From the NCBI GenBank assembly GCA_025358025.1, contig JANYKW010000099.1:186001-250000 (forward strand): a stretch of DNA of 64,000 nt. The letters are read 5' to 3'. This DNA comes from Bacteroidia bacterium. GTDB lineage: Bacteria > Bacteroidota > Bacteroidia > Bacteroidales > Prolixibacteraceae. Both the position numbers and the translations under genes were made by a program. A model generated the notes under the pieces. It did not search any database, was not told where the DNA came from, and was given only the letters and a program-made list of their open reading frames with translations. Positions 9,657 through 16,148 of this stretch are shown here, in pieces (positions within the stretch are counted from its first letter, which is position 1; each line of letters begins with the position of its first letter).

Positions 9657-9687
9657 CAAATATGAAAGATTTTTTTCAGAGAACAAA
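9657..9687 (-). promoter_or_regulatory. Promoter of the perR-like gene
   Basis: On the minus strand, CATATTTG (9657-9664, one mismatch to TAnnTTTG) lies 19 bases downstream of a TTTTTG element (TTTG at 9684-9687). It predicts a leader of only about 15-20 bases before the ATG at 9634, which supports that start. Confidence 0.5.
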
Positions 9688-9733
9688 AAGTCTGACTGTC
9701 TGTTTTACAGTTTAGTAACAATATAAATTATTT

Positions 9734-9757
9734 ACAAAATTCACGATATTATTTTGT
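9734..9757. promoter_or_regulatory. Candidate operator dyad between perR and ahpC
   Basis: ACAAAAT (9734-9740) and ATTTTGT (9751-9757) form a 7-bp inverted repeat with a 10-base spacer, just upstream of the ahpC promoter. It does not match the classical PerR box closely, so its role as the PerR site is a guess. Confidence 0.25.
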
Positions 9758-9773
9758 ACCTTGACACAAGATA

Positions 9774-9805
9774 TTTGCCCGACTTAATTTAATTGCATAA
9801 ATTTG
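9774..9805 (+). promoter_or_regulatory. Promoter of ahpC
   Basis: TTTG (9774-9777), 20 bases, then TAAATTTG (9798-9805) is an exact match to the Bacteroidota -33/-7 consensus. The predicted start near 9811 leaves about 30 bases before the ahpC ATG at 9843. Confidence 0.65.
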
Positions 9806-9842
9806 TAATCATTTCATTTATTAATATTTAAATAGTTTGGAT

Positions 9843-10475
9843 ATGTGTACATTAGTTGGAAAGAAAGCGCCTTCATTTAAGGCAAGTGCCGTATTAAATG
9901 GCAATGACATAGTGAGTGATTACTCTCTGGATCAGTTCATTGGAGAAAAATTTGTTCTTTTCTTTTTCTATCCTCTTGATTTTACTTTTGTTTGTCCTAC
10001 CGAGATTCTTGCCTTTCAGGAAAAACTTGCTGAATTTGAAAAACGGAACGTTGCTGTTGTTGGTTGTTCTGTGGATTCACAATTTTCTCATTGGGCATGG
10101 TTGAACACTGAAAAGAAAAATGGTGGCATCAAAGGTGTTAAATTCCCGTTGGTTGCTGACTTGTCTAAGACCATTGCTGAGAATTATGGTGTTCTGGCCG
10201 GTGAATACGAGGTAAATGACGAAGGTCAGTCATCCTTTGTTGGTGCACCAGTTGCTTACAGAGGTCTCTTTTTAATTGACAAAAAAGGAGTTGTCCGTCA
10301 CCAGCTGGTAAATGATCTTCCTTTGGGACGCAGCGTAGATGAAGCCATCCGGATGGTTGATGCGCTTGTTCATTTCGAAGAATACGGCGAAGTTTGTCCT
10401 GCTAACTGGAAAGTGGGTGACGAGGCAATGACAGCATCCGCTGAAGGCGTTGCCAGTTATCTCTCAAAACACTGA
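9843..10475 (+). CDS. ahpC: 2-Cys peroxiredoxin (AhpC type)
   Basis: 210 residues from the ATG at 9843; an in-frame TTG six bases earlier is less likely. It reduces hydrogen peroxide, organic peroxides and peroxynitrite in the cytosol. The peroxidatic Cys51 sits in DFTFVCPTE and the resolving Cys185 in GEVCPANW, so it is a typical 2-Cys enzyme. The C-terminal tail (EGVASYLSKH) carries the YL motif linked in peroxiredoxins to sensitivity to overoxidation. No ahpF follows, so the reductant must come from elsewhere, for example thioredoxin. It lies divergent from the PerR-like gene and 51 bases before superoxide reductase. Confidence 0.96.
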   Translation: MCTLVGKKAPSFKASAVLNGNDIVSDYSLDQFIGEKFVLFFFYPLDFTFVCPTEILAFQEKLAEFEKRNVAVVGCSVDSQFSHWAWLNTEKKNGGIKGVKFPLVADLSKTIAENYGVLAGEYEVNDEGQSSFVGAPVAYRGLFLIDKKGVVRHQLVNDLPLGRSVDEAIRMVDALVHFEEYGEVCPANWKVGDEAMTASAEGVASYLSKH

Positions 10476-10526
10476 AATCCTGTGTGATAATACGGATAAA
10501 TTACAAATTACAAATTACTGATTAAA

Positions 10527-10919
10527 ATGAAGATCAATCGTTATGAAGACATTTCCCAGATTGAAAGGGAAGCAAAACGCGATTACATCGACCGTCATTC
10601 TGCATTTGTGCATTGCAATGCTGCTGCAGTAAAGGGCGAAAAATTCAAGGTCAAAATCAAAGTTGGTGAAGAGTATAAACATCCTGATGATTTTGACCAC
10701 TACATCAGCTGGGTTCAACTTTGGGATGGCGAAAAGATGCTGGCTCAGACCACCCTTGTAGCCGGAACCATGGGTAGTGCTCCAAGTCAGGTGGAAGTGG
10801 ATTTTTACATCGTACCGGCTAAAAGCATGAAATTAATGGCTCTTGCATACTGTACCAAACATGGTTTATGGCAGAGTAACGAAGTGGAAGTATCAGTTCC
10901 TGACCGGGTGCCGATATGA
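10527..10919 (+). CDS. Superoxide reductase (neelaredoxin type)
   Basis: 130 residues, one domain, lacking the N-terminal desulforedoxin Cys motif, hence the one-iron neelaredoxin class. It reduces superoxide to peroxide without making oxygen; AhpC just upstream can then remove the peroxide. The Fe(His)4Cys centre is visible: His24, His52 (YKHPDD), His58 (FDHYISW), and Cys109 with His112 (YCTKHGLW). One oddity is the loop before the first His ligand, which reads DRHSA where most superoxide reductases have EKHVP. The usual Glu and Lys are replaced by Asp and Arg. The Lys helps attract superoxide in studied enzymes, and Arg could stand in for it. Confidence 0.92.
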   Translation: MKINRYEDISQIEREAKRDYIDRHSAFVHCNAAAVKGEKFKVKIKVGEEYKHPDDFDHYISWVQLWDGEKMLAQTTLVAGTMGSAPSQVEVDFYIVPAKSMKLMALAYCTKHGLWQSNEVEVSVPDRVPI

Positions 10920-11027
10920 TTATTTGCTTAAATTAACTTTGAGTAAATCCTCCATGTTTAATCGTGCAACAGGTAATGATTTTCGTTTTTTTAACTTCCG
11001 TTAAAAGTACTTAAGAGTTATTGGTTG

Positions 11028-11119
11028 TATGTTTGCAAAGTTGCTGAAAAGCAGTTTTTCATAGGATTAAGGTTAGTTAGGTTAAGTCAGAAGAGGGTGT
11101 CAATTGACGCCCTCTTTTT
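11028..11119 (+). ncRNA. Possible small stand-alone RNA with its own promoter and terminator
   Basis: Between superoxide reductase and the GroES-like gene there is an exact -7 element (TATGTTTG, 11028-11035), then about 55 bases without an ORF, then an intrinsic terminator (11092-11119). A start near 11041 would give a transcript of about 75-80 bases. Its middle holds the run CATAGGATTAAGGTTAGTTA, and its 5' part could fold through GCTGAAAAGC. No good -33 TTTG is seen: a GTTAAAA lies in roughly the right place. It could also be just the 3' end of the ahpC-superoxide reductase message. Confidence 0.35.
11092..11119 (+). terminator. Intrinsic terminator
   Basis: AGAGGGTGTC (11092-11101), loop AATT, GACGCCCTCT (11106-11115), then TTTT. 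It is a 10-bp stem with one G-U pair. It ends plus-strand transcription and its T-run touches the stop codon of the convergent GroES-like gene (11118). Confidence 0.85.
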
Positions 11120-11501
11120 ATTCAAATAATCCCTCATCCCTTACCAGCATTAGGATTGCAGAGTGGGAAAGGATAAGGTATTTAACATTTTTAAATTCGA
11201 TCTCCACCCCTGTTTTATTCAGATAGACAGCAAAATCACCTTCGTGTGCCTGCAGGGGTACATATTTTACCTCTTCTTTTACCTCTTTCCAGGGCTCATC
11301 ATCATCAGTCAGTGCCGGAATTGGGAAGCCCGGTCCTGTCTTAATTACATATCCCGATTGAACATTTTCCTTTTCCATCGCAGCAGGAGGAAGATAGAGG
11401 CCTGAACTTGTTTGTTGGTTTGGGTTTTTCGGCTTGACCAATACCCTGTCTCCAACAAGAATGATCTTTTCCAAGTCTTTTTCAGAGAGATTTAATGCCA
11501 T
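11118..11501 (-). CDS. GroES-family co-chaperonin-like protein
   Basis: 127 residues with a GroES beta-barrel pattern: ILVGDRVLVKPKNPNQQTSSGLYLPP at the start, then GYVIKTGPGFPIP and a C-terminal YLILSHSAILMLV. It is longer than true GroES (about 95 residues). It has no groEL next to it and has a conspicuous acidic insert (DDDEPWKEVKEEV). In Bacteroidota such solitary GroES-like proteins accompany a separate groES-groEL operon, and their partner is unknown to me. Conserved GroES mobile-loop residues (SGLYLPPAA) are partly kept. It stands alone on the minus strand, convergent with the superoxide reductase unit. Confidence 0.8.
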   Translation of the reverse strand: MALNLSEKDLEKIILVGDRVLVKPKNPNQQTSSGLYLPPAAMEKENVQSGYVIKTGPGFPIPALTDDDEPWKEVKEEVKYVPLQAHEGDFAVYLNKTGVEIEFKNVKYLILSHSAILMLVRDEGLFE

Positions 11502-11669
11502 GGAATGGTGCTTTTATACATAGTACAAATATCCTCAATTATTACCAAAAAAACGATTCTAAAGCGAACTATTTGTTGAAATAATGAGGCTCACAGCCTG
11601 GTAAAGGAGCAATTTGTTACCTTTGGTTGTCTTTTGAGTTTTAGTGAGAAATTTTTAAAATCTGAAAAA

Positions 11670-12869
11670 ATGGAATCTATCCGGGAGATTTACAAAATAG
11701 GATACGGACCCTCTTCCAGTCATACCATGGGACCAAAAAAAGCAGCTGAGATTTTTTTGCAAAAGAACCTTTTGGCAAAATCTTTTCGGGTCACACTCTA
11801 TGGCAGTCTGGCTGCAACTGGGAAAGGCCACCTGACCGACCTCGCAATTCTTAATACCCTGAAACCTCTTCATGTAGAGTTTGAATGGTTGCCTGCAGTA
11901 TTTCTGCCCCGCCACCCAAACGCGATGAAATTTGAGTCCCTGGATTCAGCAGGGAATATGATTGACCGGTGGATTGCCTATTCGGTAGGAGGTGGTTCTC
12001 TTGTTGATGACCTGACGGTTTCGGAGACAAATCTGGTCTATCCGGAATCGAATATGGAAGATATACTCAGCTGGTGTTATGAAAATGGAAAGAGTATTTG
12101 GGAATATGTCGGAGAACACGAAGATTCAGCTATCTGGGACTATCTTGCAGAAGTGTGGAAAGTAATGCAGGAAGCTATTAAAAGGGGCCTGGAGGCAGAA
12201 GGACCGCTTCCGGGTATTTTGAATTATCCCAGAAAAGCTTCATCCTATTACGAAAAAGCGCGTTATTTTGAACCGGATATTAAAAAGCGCGGAATGATAT
12301 ATGCCTATGCTTTGGCTGTTTCGGAAGAAAATGCCGCCGGGGGCTTGATTGTGACTGCTCCTACCTGTGGTGCATGCGGAGTGATTCCTTCCGTCCTCAA
12401 ATATGCAAGCAAGTTTTACAAAATGTCAGACAAAAAGATTTTGAAAGCATTGGCAACAGCCGGTATTTTTGGCAATATCGTAAAAGCAAATGCATCCATC
12501 TCCGGTGCGGATGTGGGCTGTCAGGGGGAAGTAGGCACGGCCTGCGCCATGGCCTCAGCTGCCGCTACCCAGATGAGTGGCGGAAGTATTTACCAGGTCG
12601 AATATGCTGCCGAAATGGGATTGGAACATCACCTGGGTCTGACGTGCGATCCTGTTGCAGGATTGGTTCAGGTTCCATGTATCGAACGCAATGCCTTTGC
12701 TGCTGCCCGTGCCATCAACCACAACAATTACGCCATGCTTTCTGATGGCCGTCACATGATTAGTTTTGACAAGATTGTTCAAACCATGGCACAGACAGGA
12801 CATGATCTTCCCTCCATTTACAAGGAGACCTCAGAGGGAGGTCTGGCTCATTTCCATTTATTAAAATAA
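11670..12869 (+). CDS. sdaA: L-serine dehydratase (Fe-S, single chain)
   Basis: 399 residues from the ATG at 11670. An earlier in-frame ATG at 11634 would sit at the predicted transcription start, because TACCTTTG at 11618-11625 matches the -7 consensus. It deaminates L-serine to pyruvate and ammonia using an oxygen-labile [4Fe-4S] cluster. The N-terminal beta domain has the family hallmark GPSSSHTMGP. The alpha domain has the Cys motifs TAPTCGACGV, GCQGEVGTACAM and LTCDPVAGLVQVPCIERN. Both domains are in one chain, as in the E. coli enzymes, rather than split as in Bacillus. The last codons lie inside the long terminator palindrome. Confidence 0.95.
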   Translation: MESIREIYKIGYGPSSSHTMGPKKAAEIFLQKNLLAKSFRVTLYGSLAATGKGHLTDLAILNTLKPLHVEFEWLPAVFLPRHPNAMKFESLDSAGNMIDRWIAYSVGGGSLVDDLTVSETNLVYPESNMEDILSWCYENGKSIWEYVGEHEDSAIWDYLAEVWKVMQEAIKRGLEAEGPLPGILNYPRKASSYYEKARYFEPDIKKRGMIYAYALAVSEENAAGGLIVTAPTCGACGVIPSVLKYASKFYKMSDKKILKALATAGIFGNIVKANASISGADVGCQGEVGTACAMASAAATQMSGGSIYQVEYAAEMGLEHHLGLTCDPVAGLVQVPCIERNAFAAARAINHNNYAMLSDGRHMISFDKIVQTMAQTGHDLPSIYKETSEGGLAHFHLLK

Positions 12870-12913
12870 GAAAAGGCGCTTTCGCGCCTCTTCTTATTTT
12901 AATAAATGGAAAT
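12850..12913. terminator. 64-bp palindromic bidirectional terminator between sdaA and htpG
   Basis: A near-perfect palindrome centred on 12881/12882: GGCGC-TTTC-GCGCC core, flanked by AATAAGAA/TTCTTATT and then TTTCCATTTATT/AATAAATGGAAA arms, with one mismatched pair. T-runs lie on both sides. It holds the last six codons and stop of sdaA (12867-12869) and ends one base before the htpG stop (12915-12917), so both genes end on one structure. Confidence 0.9.
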
Positions 12914-12914
12914 A

Positions 12915-14969
12915 TTACTTTATTAGTTCAATACTTCGCTTTACGAAATTAGCAAGTGCTTCTCCCTTAAGCATATTGCTTGCCAGAAGGGCCAGATCTA
13001 CCAGTTGATTTGCCAATGGATTGGAAGCCCCGAATTTCTCAAGTTTGTCACGCTTTTCAGCTTCAATTTTGGTTATATTCTCAACGGTCTCAGTCATCAG
13101 ATCTTTCTCCTCCTGAGGAACTTCCTCCTCTTTTTTGCCATCTTTGAGTTTATCCAGGTTGTTCTTTTGTTCGTTTAGGCTGAATAATTCGGTTCTGTAC
13201 TTCGCGAGTTCTTCCCCTAATTCGGTTTCCTTTTCATTTAGTACTTTGTTGACCAGTGGATGGGAGAGATTGACAACCAGATTGTAACTATCAGGCATTT
13301 CACCATAAAAGCTCATTCCTGCCTGCATTTTGGACATATCTTTCATGCGCCTCATGAATTCATTCTGGGTGATAACCATGGGGGAGCTGTTTTCTCCAAG
13401 ATTTTGAAAGTCGATGATAAATTGTCCGCGTTCTTTCGGGATGACTGATTGAAAAATCGGACTCATCTCATTTTTTTCAGCTGACGTAAGATCCGGATGT
13501 TCAAGATCTTCTTTTGCGATCAGTTTCTCCACAACATCAGCATCGACCCTTACAAAATGAGATTCCGGATATTTCTGCTCAAAATGGTTTAGAAGTGGTG
13601 TAGCGAGAACATCATCCATCAGTAAAACATCGTAACCCTTGTTTTTGGCTGCTTCAATGAAACTGAACTGAGCTTCAGTATTGGTTGCATACAGGTAAAC
13701 CAGTTTTTTGTTTTTATCTGTCTGGCCAGGTTCAATCAATGTTTTGTATTCATCCCAGGTAAAGAGTTTATGATCTGTATTGGTGAAGAAAAAGAATTTC
13801 AGTGCTTTTTCATAGAATTTCTCATCAGTCAGCATACCGTATTCGATAAACAGTTTCAGATCGTTCCATTTTTCTTCCAACTCTCCTCTTTTCTCCTTAA
13901 AAATATCCTGAAGACGATCAGCTACTTTTTTAGTTATGTGGCTGCTGATTTTTCTAACATTCGAGTCGTTTTGAAGATAGGAACGGGAAACATTTAGCGG
14001 AATATCCGGCGAGTCAAGAACTCCATGTAAAAGGGTCAGAAATTCAGGTACAATACCTTCAACGGAGTCTGTCACGAATACCTGGTTGGAGTATAGCTGG
14101 ATCTTATTTTTCTGAACTTCAAAATTGTTTTTCAATTTGGGGAAATAGAGTATTCCAGTCAGGTTAAAAGGATAATCTACATTCAGATGGATATTGAAAA
14201 GTGGTTCATCAGCCATAGGATACAGCTGGCTATAGAAATTATTGTAATCCTCCTCTTTCAGATCGACGGGCTTTTTTGTCCATGCAGGAGTCGTGTCGTT
14301 GATTTGATTGTCAGTATCTGTATCTTCATATTTGCCATCCTTCCATTCCTTCTTTTTCCCAAATACAACCGGAACCGGAAGGAATTTACAATATTTATTC
14401 AAAAGTTCAGAAATTCTGTTTTCCTCCAGAAACTCCAGAGAATCTGAGTTAAGATGCATGATGATATCTGTTCCCACACTTTCTTTCTCTGCCTCTTCCA
14501 TCATAAACTCCGGAGAACCATCGCAAACCCAGCGAACTGCCTTCGAATTTTTCTTGTAGGATTTGGTAATAATCTCTACCTCCTCAGAAACCATAAATGA
14601 GGAGTAAAAGCCCAGTCCAAAGTGGCCGATAATGGCATTCGCATCGTTTTTATACTTTTTCAGAAACTCGTCGGCTCCGGAAAAGGCGATCTGGTTGATG
14701 TACTTTTCGACCTCTTCTGCGGTCATCCCGATGCCGTTGTCCGACACTTTAAGTGTTTTTTGCGCTTTATCTACCGATATTTTGACTGTTAACCCGTCAA
14801 TTTGTTCGCTGTATTTGCCCGCGGAGGCCAGGGTTTTGAGTTTTTGGGTAGCATCTACGGCATTGGACACGATCTCACGAAGAAAAATATCGTGATCGGA
14901 ATAGAGAAATTTCTTGATAATTGGGAAGAGGTTCTCACTTGTAACCCCGATTTTTCCTTTCATATTCAA
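12915..14969 (-). CDS. htpG: Chaperone protein HtpG (Hsp90)
   Basis: 684 residues. It is the bacterial Hsp90, an ATP-driven dimeric chaperone of the cytosol. GHKL ATPase motifs are intact: REIVSNAVDA (about residue 35), VSDNGIGMT (about residue 76) and GHFGLGFYSSFM (about residue 115). The middle domain has the catalytic-loop sequence NVSRSYLQND. The C-terminal dimerisation part contains a charged insert (KLKDGKKEEEVPQEEKDL) before the final helices. It is somewhat longer than the E. coli protein (624), mainly in a lysine-rich linker. It is transcribed alone, and a 16-bp palindrome lies just upstream of its ATG. Confidence 0.97.
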   Translation of the reverse strand: MNMKGKIGVTSENLFPIIKKFLYSDHDIFLREIVSNAVDATQKLKTLASAGKYSEQIDGLTVKISVDKAQKTLKVSDNGIGMTAEEVEKYINQIAFSGADEFLKKYKNDANAIIGHFGLGFYSSFMVSEEVEIITKSYKKNSKAVRWVCDGSPEFMMEEAEKESVGTDIIMHLNSDSLEFLEENRISELLNKYCKFLPVPVVFGKKKEWKDGKYEDTDTDNQINDTTPAWTKKPVDLKEEDYNNFYSQLYPMADEPLFNIHLNVDYPFNLTGILYFPKLKNNFEVQKNKIQLYSNQVFVTDSVEGIVPEFLTLLHGVLDSPDIPLNVSRSYLQNDSNVRKISSHITKKVADRLQDIFKEKRGELEEKWNDLKLFIEYGMLTDEKFYEKALKFFFFTNTDHKLFTWDEYKTLIEPGQTDKNKKLVYLYATNTEAQFSFIEAAKNKGYDVLLMDDVLATPLLNHFEQKYPESHFVRVDADVVEKLIAKEDLEHPDLTSAEKNEMSPIFQSVIPKERGQFIIDFQNLGENSSPMVITQNEFMRRMKDMSKMQAGMSFYGEMPDSYNLVVNLSHPLVNKVLNEKETELGEELAKYRTELFSLNEQKNNLDKLKDGKKEEEVPQEEKDLMTETVENITKIEAEKRDKLEKFGASNPLANQLVDLALLASNMLKGEALANFVKRSIELIK

Positions 14970-14987
14970 TTCTATTTATAAGTTAAT

Positions 14988-15003
14988 GATATCATGTGAT
15001 ATC
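14988..15003. promoter_or_regulatory. Perfect 16-bp palindrome upstream of htpG
   Basis: GATATCA-TG-TGATATC is a 7-2-7 dyad starting 19 bases upstream of the htpG ATG. The nearest -7-like element on the minus strand (AACCTTTG, about 15013-15020) would place the start of transcription at or just before it, which is a repressor-operator position. It is not a CIRCE element, and I see no second copy. Confidence 0.35.
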
Positions 15004-15141
15004 AGGTTGGATCAAAGGTTATGCCAATAGATCGGGGCTGACTATATGGCAGATTTCAGACAAAAACAGGTCTCCATTTTTCAGCACGTACTGAAAATTT
15101 GACAAATGGTAGTCGATTGGGAAAAGTTGAGTGTCGAGCGT

Positions 15142-15263
15142 TGAGAGTGGTAAGTTAGGAGACATGAGAGATAAGACATGAGACATGAGATATAAGACGT
15201 CAAAAATAATAAGATGCTGAATTTAAAGTTCTTAATTTATCCTTTATCCTTTATCCTTTATCC
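15142..15263. repeat. Short-period repeats downstream of the tRNA pair
   Basis: Three blocks follow each other: GTTGAGTGTCGAGCGTTGAG at 15127-15146, imperfect GAGATAAGACAT/GAGACAT units at about 15160-15200, and four exact copies of the heptamer TTTATCC at 15236-15263 plus a decayed fifth. They fill the roughly 390-base spacer between htpG and tRNA-Trp, in which no gene is visible. Confidence 0.85.
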
Positions 15264-15358
15264 TTTTCCTCCACCAAAATCCCCAAAAGCTACAACAAAA
15301 CCCTATTTATAGAGGGTTAAAGTTGTTGAAGTTTTGGATATGAGGAGTGGGGAAAAAA

Positions 15359-15434
15359 TGGCACGGGAGGAGCGACTCGAACGCCCGACACCTGGTTTTG
15401 GAGACCAGTGCTCTACCGACTGAGCTACACCCGT
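15359..15434 (-). tRNA. tRNA-Trp (anticodon CCA)
   Basis: Read on the minus strand, the cloverleaf runs from ACGGGTG (5' acceptor, 15434) to CTCCCGT, discriminator G and an encoded CCA (15359-15361). It has TAGCTCAGTCGGTAGAGCA in the D arm, an anticodon stem-loop CTGGT-CTCCAAA-ACCAG and a GTTCGAGTC T loop. The acceptor stem has one U-U mismatch. It lies five bases after tRNA-Ser, so the two are co-transcribed. Confidence 0.95.
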
Positions 15435-15439
15435 ATTCG

Positions 15440-15524
15440 CGGAGAGAGAGGGATTCGAACCCCCGGTACCTCACGGTACAACGGTTTTCAAGACCGCCGC
15501 AATCGACCACTCTGCCATCTCTCC
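15440..15524 (-). tRNA. tRNA-Ser (anticodon UGA)
   Basis: An 85-base class II tRNA on the minus strand with acceptor GGAGAGA/TCTCTCC, anticodon arm GCGGT-CTTGAAA-ACCGT and a long variable arm (GTACCGTGAGGTAC) as expected for serine. The T loop is GTTCGAATC. CCA is not encoded, since the next bases are CGA. It is the first gene of the tRNA pair. Confidence 0.95.
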
Positions 15525-15537
15525 TGGTTTGCGTCTG

Positions 15538-15567
15538 CAAAAGTAACCCTTTTTTCCATTCGGCAAA
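15538..15567 (-). promoter_or_regulatory. Promoter of the tRNA-Ser/tRNA-Trp pair
   Basis: On the minus strand, TTTG (15564-15567), 18 bases, then TACTTTTG (15538-15545) matches the phylum consensus. The predicted start is about 8 bases before the mature tRNA-Ser 5' end. Confidence 0.65.
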
Positions 15568-15819
15568 AAATTATAAAAAAAAATAATCTGCAGTTTGAAG
15601 ATAAAATGTTGATGAAAATTTTGATATTTAGAAAATTGTGTTGAAATTAGTCCAAAGAAATCGTTTGAATCATTTTTATTTTGAAACTGGTCAAATGAAG
15701 GTTGCTTCAAAAGAAATTGTGTTAACAACACTTTTGTAAAAACAGGTGGGTTTAATTGTCCAAACATAAAATCTTTCGGAAAAATCTCGATTATTAACCC
15801 TTTATTATCCTTAAAAGTT

Positions 15820-16092
15820 ATGAACAAAGCGCAATTAATTGACGCCGTCGCTGCAGAAGCAGGAATGACCAAAGCAGATGCTAAAAAAGCAATCGAAGCT
15901 TTTGTTAAAACAACAACTGAAGCCTTAAAACAAGGCGATCGTCTGGCTCTTGTCGGATTTGGTTCTTTCTCAGTTTCTGATCGTCCTGCACGGACAGGTC
16001 GTAATCCACAAACTGGAGCAACCATTAAAATCGCCGGGAAAAAAGTAGTTAAGTTTAAAGCCGGCAGTGAGTTGACTGATGCTGTGCAGTAA
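15820..16092 (+). CDS. hup: HU-family DNA-binding protein
   Basis: 90 residues, the canonical HU length. It is a nucleoid protein that binds and bends DNA as a dimer. The helical N-terminus (MNKAQLIDAVAAEAGMTKAD) is typical, followed by the DNA-binding arm with VGFGSFSVSDRPARTGRNPQ and the arm-tip Pro in NPQTG. The C-terminus (VVKFKAGSELTDAVQ) closes the fold. It is transcribed alone and ends at a perfect 44-bp palindromic terminator shared with the convergent ABC exporter. The roughly 295 bases upstream, back to the tRNA promoter, contain no other gene. Confidence 0.97.
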   Translation: MNKAQLIDAVAAEAGMTKADAKKAIEAFVKTTTEALKQGDRLALVGFGSFSVSDRPARTGRNPQTGATIKIAGKKVVKFKAGSELTDAVQ

Positions 16093-16100
16093 CAATTACC

Positions 16101-16144
16101 ACCTAACAAAAAAAGGGAGCAGCTGCTCCCTTTTTTTGTTAGGT
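16101..16144. terminator. Perfect 44-bp palindromic bidirectional terminator
   Basis: Each 22-base half is the exact reverse complement of the other, centred on AGCAG|CTGCT. The GGGAGC/GCTCCC core is flanked by seven A on one side and seven T on the other, so it can stop transcription from both directions. It lies 9 bases after the HU stop and 5 bases before the end of the convergent ABC gene. Confidence 0.95.
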
Positions 16145-16148
16145 TTGA

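Noticed and set aside
15307-15644. Open frames on both strands across the tRNA pair
   Set aside because: They run straight through two clear cloverleaf tRNAs and repeat sequence, and the translations resemble the well-known spurious tRNA-overlapping proteins.
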